Assembly: GCA_964506325.1 (NCBI GenBank)
Contig: CAZDLO010000135.1
Span: forward strand, 1 to 8,551
Length of the DNA stretch: 8,551 bases
Origin: CAINVV01 sp964506325
Lineage (GTDB): Bacteria > Bacteroidota > Bacteroidia > Bacteroidales > Prolixibacteraceae
Direction of reading: 5' to 3'
Shown: positions 1-5,552 of the stretch, piece after piece
Layout of the letters: the number at the start of each line of letters is the position of its first letter
How positions within the stretch are numbered: position 1 is the stretch's first letter
The notes under the pieces: generated by a model
The model's database searches: none
What the model saw: only the letters and a program-made list of their open reading frames with translations
What the model was told of the DNA's origin: nothing
Translations under genes and position numbers: made by a program

Positions 1-641
1 AAGACCTCAGTGCCTGCCTTTTGTTGGGCAAGTGCAAAATAGGTCCGGGCATTTCCCTTATCCATCATGGTATCATCCATGTTCACCCACAAGCCGGATG
101 AACGACGCCATAGCCCGTCTGTTGTGGCCACCCACAGTTGTTTTTTGGCATCGGATGCTACCACATTAACCCTTGCTTTTATTTCCGCCCTGGTGCTCCA
201 TTTGCCGTCCCAGGTAAGCAATCCTCCCGTGGTTCCTACATGAAGTAAATTGCCGTTTTCCCAAAACAAACACAAAATGGAGTCGTTTTTTGCAGATTCG
301 GGTAATATGAGTTTCTCTCCGGAGATTTCATTCTGAATGGTGTTGGCGGAAGCCAGCCAGACTTTTCCCTTCGGGTCCAATGCAGCTGTCTGCCAGTTGG
401 AGCCGTTTGGCCTGCCGCTCCAGTTGCCGTTATGGTAACGGAAAACGCCATTTGGTGTTATGGCAATCACGCTTTGACTGTCTGAAAAAAGTTTGATGAC
501 ATTTTTACCTGCTTCGGGGGGAAGCGGGATTTCAGTCTTAATATCCTGGTAATACTTTTCATTAACAATTTGCCCTGATACCTGTTGTAAAGGACTGCAG
601 ATGATACCTGCCAACAATAATAAGCTTAACATGTAATTCAT
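1..641 (-). CDS. Secreted beta-propeller protein, tandem paralogue of the 655-2808 gene (3' part beyond window)
   Basis: Reading the minus strand from the ATG at 641 gives 213 codons without a stop to the left edge, so the gene is partial at its 3' end. The first residues (MNYMLSLLLLAGIICS) form a type I signal peptide, probably cut after VSG before QIV; there is no lipobox. An alternative start is the second Met at 632. Residues 35-90 are identical to residues 42-97 of the neighbouring 717-aa protein, and similarity continues more weakly to the edge (KVWLASANT, SAKND.ILCLFWE, LWVATTDGLWRR). Motifs of the form LW.(A/G)T..GL are beta-propeller blades. The visible part is propeller only; by homology the missing part should carry the helical catalytic-like domain. 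The start lies 13 bp after the stop of the 655-2808 gene on the same strand, so it is the promoter-distal gene of the same operon. No Shine-Dalgarno sequence is visible. The exact function is unknown. Confidence 0.88.
   Translation of the reverse strand, partial: MNYMLSLLLLAGIICSPLQQVSGQIVNEKYYQDIKTEIPLPPEAGKNVIKLFSDSQSVIAITPNGVFRYHNGNWSGRPNGSNWQTAALDPKGKVWLASANTIQNEISGEKLILPESAKNDSILCLFWENGNLLHVGTTGGLLTWDGKWSTRAEIKARVNVVASDAKKQLWVATTDGLWRRSSGLWVNMDDTMMDKGNARTYFALAQQKAGTEV
331..548. repeat. Direct duplicate block, copy 1 (within partial propeller gene)
   Basis: This 218-bp stretch aligns without gaps to 2477-2694 (offset 2146) with five mismatches that I could find (338, 371, 537, 540, 542). 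The core 372-536 is identical at every base, including synonymous positions. Outside the block similarity falls quickly, although homology can still be followed to about 258 on the left side. It encodes the N-terminal propeller segment that follows the signal peptide. Confidence 0.92.
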
Positions 642-654
642 TGAAATATATTTA

Positions 655-2808
655 TTAATCCCAAAATCCATGATATCTACCCATCCAGTATGCCAGGAGA
701 AAATAAGCACCATCATTCTCTTCCAGCCCTTGCGAGCCCGAATCTAAAAGGTATGGGTTAAGGTTCCATTTGGTAATACTCCGCTCGGAAGCAGGAACAG
801 GTCGGATGCTTTGTTTTTTACCCATTCGGTCAACCAGTGGGTCGTGTGGCATATCCCACCGGTGACTGTTTTCCACATCCCAGATGACCATATCAACAGG
901 AATCGATTTCAACTCATCCATTGCATCCTTCAATCCACAGTCTTTATCCAAAGTGGCGCTTGCTATGATATTCCACATCGAAATCCGGTCTTTTTTTACC
1001 ACACTCCATGTACGCTCAATACTTTTTTCAAAATTGGGGCGAAATTTTTTATCTGTCACATAGCTGCCTAAAATGTAATAAGGCAGAAATGAAAGCTGGT
1101 TATCCACAAAATTAACATCGAAAGGACCGTAATTTTTTAGCTGAATAAGGTTATCGGCATAACCATGGATATCAATAAGTTTATTGGCAGCATCACTGAA
1201 TTTTCTTTCTCCGGTAATCTGGGAGCCAGCTTTTAGAAAAGCAATGATTTGAAGTGAATTAACTCCTCTTTCGTACCGCCAGTTGGAAGAATTATTCAGC
1301 GAATCGGGATTCCAGACACCCCAACGGGTTGGTTTTCCGTCCGCATCTTTCAGATTGAAATTATTATCGGTTATATGAGTCAAAATTCTCGTTACAAGTT
1401 TCTCTGTTCGAACTTTCATATCACCTTCTGCCACCAGCTTGTAGAAAACAGGATAAGCAAAAAAGTGACCAACCATTTCGTCGGAACTGGTATCTCCCAG
1501 CCATTTCCATTTACCATCAGCTGAAAGGTGCCACTCCCCACTTCCCACCGCCTCGTCAGGAAGGGCAACCGAGCGTGCCGGAAAACCTGGGATACCGGTA
1601 GCTTTCTCCAATCGTTCCATGGCTTCGAATGCCTGTTCTGCATTTTTTTTGGCCTGAGGGTCTTTTGTAACGGAGTACCTGAAACATTGTGCAACCAGAT
1701 AAATTGAGGTCCAAAGTCCATCATTATTGGTATTTACAACAGTACTTGTTGAAAGGTCGCCCGGAATGCTCAATTTTGAGCGGCTCACCAGCCCGTGCCT
1801 GATGTGCCTTGGCCTGATACGTTCTTCGAAAATTGTGGCCTTTTTTTCAAGGGTCATTGGAGTTTGCTGAATCTGGCTGATTCCCTGCGGAGTAGCGATC
1901 CAGACGGTGTGGTTGCCAATAGGAAGTATGTCATTTATCCGGTTATCCGGAAGCCACCGTTTTCCGTTGTAATAATGCCACGCTGAATCTTTCTTAATTA
2001 CACCTTTTCGTGTTCCGAACCACAAATTTCCATCCTCTGTTTTAATGGTTGTCGCAGGACCGAAAGGCAGGCCGTCTGTACCACGTGAAATCCAATGATT
2101 TCCATCTCCGGCAATGCATCCAACAAGGTATTGCCCTCCAAAAAGGATATCATTTCCGTTGTTCGTGGTTTCGAGCGAAAAGTAGCGGCGTTCATTTCCA
2201 TATGCCATTAAATTTTCGTCAAGATTTATCCATTTCCTGTTACGACGGTAAAGCAATCCGTCGCTGGTAGCCACCCACAAATCATTTTTTGAATCTTTTA
2301 CAATCGAATAAATCCTTCTGCCCCGTGTAAATTCAATAAAACCCGGGTTTTCAGTAATTGTGTAAAGCCCCGAGCTCGTTCCTGCCAGAAGTGTTGTTTC
2401 ATCTTCCCAAAAAAGGCATAAAATGGTATCATTTTTTGCAGATTCAGACAAGGAGAGTTTTACCCCCGTATTTTCATTCTGAACGGTGTTGGCGGAAGCC
2501 AGCCAGACTTTTCCCTGCGGGTCCAATGCAGCTGTCTGCCAGTTGGAGCCGTTTGGCCTGCCGCTCCAGTTGCCGTTATGGTAACGGAAAACGCCATTTG
2601 GTGTTATGGCAATCACGCTTTGACTGTCTGAAAAAAGTTTGATGACATTTTTACCTGCTTCGGGGGGAAGCGGGATTTCAGTTTTTACATCCTGAAGGAA
2701 AATATTTGGGGAAACCTGGGCTTTTATGTTGGATACAATGAAAATTGTCAGGAAAATAATAGTAACCAATTTCATATTGAAGTCTGTTTTGTTGATTGAC
2801 CTTTTCAT
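655..2808 (-). CDS. Secreted beta-propeller plus (alpha/alpha)-barrel-like protein, PL27-like lyase candidate
   Basis: The 717-aa product has three parts. Residues 12-30 (MKLVTIIFLTIFIVSNIKA, before Q31) are a signal peptide, so the Met at residue 12 (position 2775) is as plausible a start as the Met at 2808. Residues about 40-315 carry repeated blade motifs of the 'two-component regulator propeller' kind (VWLASANT, LLAGTSSGLY, LWVATSDGLLYR, LWFGTRKGVI, VWIATPQGIS). Residues about 335-717 are helical and enzyme-like, with GIPGFPAR (405-411), GEWH (424-427), WKWLGDTSSDEMVGH (434-448), RWGVWNPDSLN (495-505) and WDMPHDPLVDRMG (651-663), a pattern typical of (alpha/alpha)6 lyases and hydrolases. 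No histidine kinase or DNA-binding domain follows, so it is not a hybrid two-component regulator. The family that best fits by recall is PL27 (L-rhamnose-alpha-1,4-glucuronate lyase on arabinogalactan proteins), where an (alpha/alpha)6 domain is catalytic and a tyrosine is the proposed base; this is not proven here. It lies 24 bp after the beta-helix gene and 13 bp before its paralogue. Confidence 0.85.
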   Translation of the reverse strand: MKRSINKTDFNMKLVTIIFLTIFIVSNIKAQVSPNIFLQDVKTEIPLPPEAGKNVIKLFSDSQSVIAITPNGVFRYHNGNWSGRPNGSNWQTAALDPQGKVWLASANTVQNENTGVKLSLSESAKNDTILCLFWEDETTLLAGTSSGLYTITENPGFIEFTRGRRIYSIVKDSKNDLWVATSDGLLYRRNRKWINLDENLMAYGNERRYFSLETTNNGNDILFGGQYLVGCIAGDGNHWISRGTDGLPFGPATTIKTEDGNLWFGTRKGVIKKDSAWHYYNGKRWLPDNRINDILPIGNHTVWIATPQGISQIQQTPMTLEKKATIFEERIRPRHIRHGLVSRSKLSIPGDLSTSTVVNTNNDGLWTSIYLVAQCFRYSVTKDPQAKKNAEQAFEAMERLEKATGIPGFPARSVALPDEAVGSGEWHLSADGKWKWLGDTSSDEMVGHFFAYPVFYKLVAEGDMKVRTEKLVTRILTHITDNNFNLKDADGKPTRWGVWNPDSLNNSSNWRYERGVNSLQIIAFLKAGSQITGERKFSDAANKLIDIHGYADNLIQLKNYGPFDVNFVDNQLSFLPYYILGSYVTDKKFRPNFEKSIERTWSVVKKDRISMWNIIASATLDKDCGLKDAMDELKSIPVDMVIWDVENSHRWDMPHDPLVDRMGKKQSIRPVPASERSITKWNLNPYLLDSGSQGLEENDGAYFLLAYWMGRYHGFWD
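2477..2694. repeat. Direct duplicate block, copy 2 (within 717-aa propeller gene)
   Basis: Partner of 331-548, in the same orientation. Positions 2518-2682 are the 165-bp stretch that is identical to 372-536. It encodes residues about 38-110 of the 717-aa protein. The centres of the two copies lie 2146 bp apart, so recombination between them would remove almost exactly one gene length. Confidence 0.92.
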
Positions 2809-2832
2809 AATATCGTTGCAGTAGATCCTGTC

Positions 2833-4950
2833 TTATTTGTTGTTCAACTTTCTGTAACTGTCGTGGTACAATCCTATTTCCGAAAAGGGGATAGGTTTGA
2901 AACCGGTAGTCCAGGCGGGCGAACCTGAGGGAATCAAAAATCCGGTTTCAGGAGCGCCAACCTTTGATAAGTCATCGGTAACATAATTATTCCTGATATC
3001 AAAGATTTTCTCATCAGCAAACTCGGTAATCTCTTTCCATGGACCGAAACATACATTCGTCGCAATTATATTTCCTTCAGGAGGAATACCCTTAAAATTT
3101 TTGCCTGTAATGGGTTCTTCTCCCGGCTTACCATAATACTTGTCGAGGGTCTTAATTGCCGGGTAGCGCTCACGGTACAAGTCGGCAGGTACCTCTTGCA
3201 GACTTTCCCGCATCATGTTGTTCACCAAATTTTGCCACATGGGCTTCGGATCAACTCCGCGCCCGTCGGCACGGACGGCTAAATGGCAATCAACAAAAAG
3301 GTTATTTTCAACATGGTGATCACGTCCGCCTCCGATGAACATTCCCCAATGAACTTTATAAAAAATATTACCGTACACTTCGGAGCCACTTGTACAATCA
3401 TCCATGTAAATCCCTTTTGAGCCCCTCACTCCGCCGGTTTCATGAATATAGTTGTACCTGATGCTGTTGCCTCGATAGGTGTAATTACGTCCTGTGTAAA
3501 TAGCGCCAACATCGCCGGTTTCCAGGGCAGTATGGTGAATGTCGTTGTACTCAATCGTTATTTCATTTCCGATGTAAACGATGGCAGCATGCGGATGATC
3601 GTGAATAAGGCAGTGTGATACCCGCATTCCGACGCCGGTCATTGATACAGCAGGCACGTAACATTTCGTCCAACGGCCCTGGCGCTGGAAATGGCAGTTC
3701 TCAACAAAATGGCCGCATGCAGTCAGTGTTTTACGGTCGCCGCCGGTAAGGTCAACGCCACAATCGCCACAGTCAGAAATATCACAACTAACTATTCCAT
3801 GGTTTTTACCTCCCTTGACAAGGATGGCATTGTTGCCGATATTCCGCAGAATGCAACCGGCAATGCGATTCCCATCTCCACCTTCTATCTGGATGGCGTT
3901 TCCGCGTGATGCCTCAAATTCAATCTCCGAGAAAAAAACGTGGCTTACCCCGTTTAACTGCAGGAAAGGTTCCTCCAGTTCTGAAAAAATCGCTTCGCCG
4001 GATTCAATTGCCGAAGGCGGCCAAAAATAGAGCATACCCGATTCCCTGTCAAGAAACCACTCCCCGGGCTGGTCCAGCTCCTCCAGAATATTGAGGAAAC
4101 AAAACCGCTGATTCTTAACAAAACCATAATTACCGTAAGGTTCGGCAGTCTTTACAAAATGTAGTCCCGGGTTTAACTCTGTAATCCGTTCATAGCTGTT
4201 TGCCCAATCGTAAGCCCAGTAGCCGTAAACCCAGATGTTTCCGGTGTTCTTCCATTTCGCCGGACGGTCGCTGCTGTAATAGAAACCAGATGGAAGTGAT
4301 CCCATTTTTTCTCCCAAACCATCAGCTTTAATGCTGTCGCGGGGGAAGTCCTTTATTCGTTCCCATTCCCCGGTATTGGGCCAGCGGGCAAGTGTCATCG
4401 GGAGATTATTAAAAATCAGTTCACCATGTGCCGGTATGGTAGGCCTTCCAAATCCACGCGAACTAAATTTTCCAAAATCATGGAGTCCCAGGGCGGTTAA
4501 ATTGGTCACCACTACATTTTTCCGGGCCTGGTTGCCGAGCCTGTTCAGGATTTTTTCTTCATTTAAGGGCTCGAATCCTGAAATTCTCCGGCCACCAAGG
4601 AATCTTACCCTCTCACCCTTGTATGCCTTCCACACAACGGGAAAGTTGGGCTCACCCGAGTCTTCCAGGTTGAGATCCAGGGTTTTTGTACGAACATAAT
4701 CTCCTTTTCTAAAATACACCGTGAAGGTATCAGACAGGTTGCCGTTCTTTTTTAGCTCACGTATAGCATTCCTGGCCTTTTCAGGAGTAAGGAAGGGTTT
4801 TGTTATTGTGCCCGGATTATTATCGTTCCCGGCAGTTGAAACATAGAATCCTTGTGGCTGACGCTCAGCACCGTTGGCTGTGAAAGTTACAGCAGCTAAA
4901 ACACAACACGCTGCAATAAAAATTCTCATATTGAATAACAATGTTTGCAT
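2833..4950 (-). CDS. Secreted right-handed parallel beta-helix glycosidase, GH141-like
   Basis: The 705-aa product starts with a signal peptide. The n-region fits a start at the second Met (residue 8, position 4929: MRIFIAACCVLAAVTFTANGA) at least as well as Met1, with cleavage near residue 28. Residues 36-64 hold the signature YVSTAGNDNNPGT...PF.TPEKARNAIR that opens many secreted beta-helix glycosidases. LARWPNTGEW (188-196) is another mark of the GH141-like group. Residues about 330-560 are stacked parallel beta-helix repeats (N..I..N.I, GI.V..C.IS, NNLFVDC). The most conserved part has IHHTALETGDVGAIYTG (471-487) and KGIYMDDCTSGSEVYGN (512-528); Asp480, Asp517 and Asp518 are candidate catalytic acids by position, which is inference. 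GH141 contains an alpha-L-fucosidase from rhamnogalacturonan-II breakdown and a xylanase, so the substrate cannot be read off. It is the first gene of the minus-strand operon; the leader is AT-rich (TTAAAAGA before ATG) without Shine-Dalgarno. Another beta-helix family remains possible. Confidence 0.87.
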   Translation of the reverse strand: MQTLLFNMRIFIAACCVLAAVTFTANGAERQPQGFYVSTAGNDNNPGTITKPFLTPEKARNAIRELKKNGNLSDTFTVYFRKGDYVRTKTLDLNLEDSGEPNFPVVWKAYKGERVRFLGGRRISGFEPLNEEKILNRLGNQARKNVVVTNLTALGLHDFGKFSSRGFGRPTIPAHGELIFNNLPMTLARWPNTGEWERIKDFPRDSIKADGLGEKMGSLPSGFYYSSDRPAKWKNTGNIWVYGYWAYDWANSYERITELNPGLHFVKTAEPYGNYGFVKNQRFCFLNILEELDQPGEWFLDRESGMLYFWPPSAIESGEAIFSELEEPFLQLNGVSHVFFSEIEFEASRGNAIQIEGGDGNRIAGCILRNIGNNAILVKGGKNHGIVSCDISDCGDCGVDLTGGDRKTLTACGHFVENCHFQRQGRWTKCYVPAVSMTGVGMRVSHCLIHDHPHAAIVYIGNEITIEYNDIHHTALETGDVGAIYTGRNYTYRGNSIRYNYIHETGGVRGSKGIYMDDCTSGSEVYGNIFYKVHWGMFIGGGRDHHVENNLFVDCHLAVRADGRGVDPKPMWQNLVNNMMRESLQEVPADLYRERYPAIKTLDKYYGKPGEEPITGKNFKGIPPEGNIIATNVCFGPWKEITEFADEKIFDIRNNYVTDDLSKVGAPETGFLIPSGSPAWTTGFKPIPFSEIGLYHDSYRKLNNK

Positions 4951-5011
4951 TCTTTTAATGTGTTAAGAAACTGCCCTTAATAGCCTGAAATATTTTGGTC
5001 AGAGCCATCAC

Positions 5012-5138
5012 TTATTCGTCGGAGGTGAAGTCTTCACTGACGACATTTGCGAAATAGCCCAGACCATATCTTTCGGGGTTAAATTCATATTTTTCGGACT
5101 AGTTCCCCGGGACAGGTATCAGAAGGGCCAAAAATGGT
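5012..5138 (-). pseudogene. Frameshifted 3' remnant of an unidentified gene
   Basis: On the minus strand, codons 5098 down to 5015 read as protein-like sequence ending at a TAA (5014-5012): YEFNPERYGLGYFANVV (tyrosine at 5089-5087), then SEDFTSDE and stop. In that frame a TAG stands at 5101-5099. One base over, the upstream frame reads TIFGPSDTCPGELVRK (5138 down to 5091), and it joins the first frame if one A is removed from the A5 run (T5 on the plus strand, 5090-5094). This suggests the last 40 or so codons of a gene that once preceded the beta-helix gene in the same operon, now truncated and frameshifted. The family is not recognised. The open stretch is short enough that chance cannot be excluded, and a homopolymer sequencing error could explain the shift but not the lack of an upstream gene body. 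Confidence 0.4.
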
Positions 5139-5198
5139 AAAATATTTAAAAAGGAGATTTACATTTTGCAACAACAGGTGAAGTTGAATTCACATGTT

Positions 5199-5206
5199 CA
5201 AATTTA
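5199..5206 (-). promoter_or_regulatory. Possible Bacteroidota -7 element for the minus-strand operon
   Basis: The minus strand reads TAAATTTG here, an exact match to the Bacteroidota -7 consensus TAnnTTTG. It would start a transcript about 240 nt before the beta-helix gene, running through the decayed remnant. No TTG is found at the expected -33 distance, and an 8-base degenerate match in AT-rich DNA is weak evidence. Confidence 0.2.
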
Positions 5207-5552
5207 GTAAGTTATTTGTAATTAATATGCTAGATCCCTGGTATGTGGGTAAAATAATCCATGCAAAGCATCAAATCCGTCTCATTAACCGGGTCGAAAT
5301 TTTTCACTATCCACCTGATTTTTTAAACAGATTTCAAATGTTAACTTAGCCAAACAACCTATTCGGTTAAAATTTGCGGAAGGAATGATAGAATGGTTGT
5401 AATCAGGATGAATGAACCGGAATAAATAATTATAGACCTCAACCAAATGAAGCCCCACGAGGTAATTTTCACACCAACTGAAAATGAGTATCTGGGTATT
5501 CGCTTGGCTGAACTTCGTTTCCATCAGAAATAAAACAACTAAAACCATACTC

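Larger units (their letters stand above)
4951..5552. other. Divergent intergenic region with a gene remnant
   Basis: This 602-bp spacer separates the minus-strand operon from the plus-strand rhamnosidase gene and should contain the promoters of both. The part next to the beta-helix gene (about 5012-5138) holds a decayed coding remnant, described separately. From about 5140 to 5552 the sequence is AT-rich with frequent stops. I see no RNA gene, insertion-sequence end, tandem repeat or clear operator. A 28-codon ORF at 5447-5533 ends 19 bp before the rhamnosidase start but resembles nothing I recognise. Confidence 0.6.

Noticed and set aside
236..451. 71-aa minus-strand ORF
   Set aside because: It overlaps, in another frame, the partial propeller gene read from 641, which has homology and a signal peptide. 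Its mirror within the second repeat copy is not open in the same way.
331..2694. Insertion-sequence or mobile-element origin of the direct repeat
   Set aside because: Both copies lie in frame within homologous genes with graded similarity around them, and no terminal inverted repeats or transposase are present. A gene duplication explains them.
655..2808. Hybrid two-component sensor (HTCS) regulator
   Set aside because: The propeller blades resemble HTCS sensor parts, but there is no transmembrane segment after them and no kinase, receiver or AraC-type domain.
5368..5376. TAAAATTTG as a plus-strand -7 promoter element for the rhamnosidase gene
   Set aside because: The spacing between TA and TTTG is three bases instead of two, and no convincing -33 TTG precedes it.
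5484..5552. Upstream in-frame start of the rhamnosidase gene
   Set aside because: It would place 23 residues ahead of a complete signal peptide. The ATG at 5553 gives normal n-, h- and c-regions.
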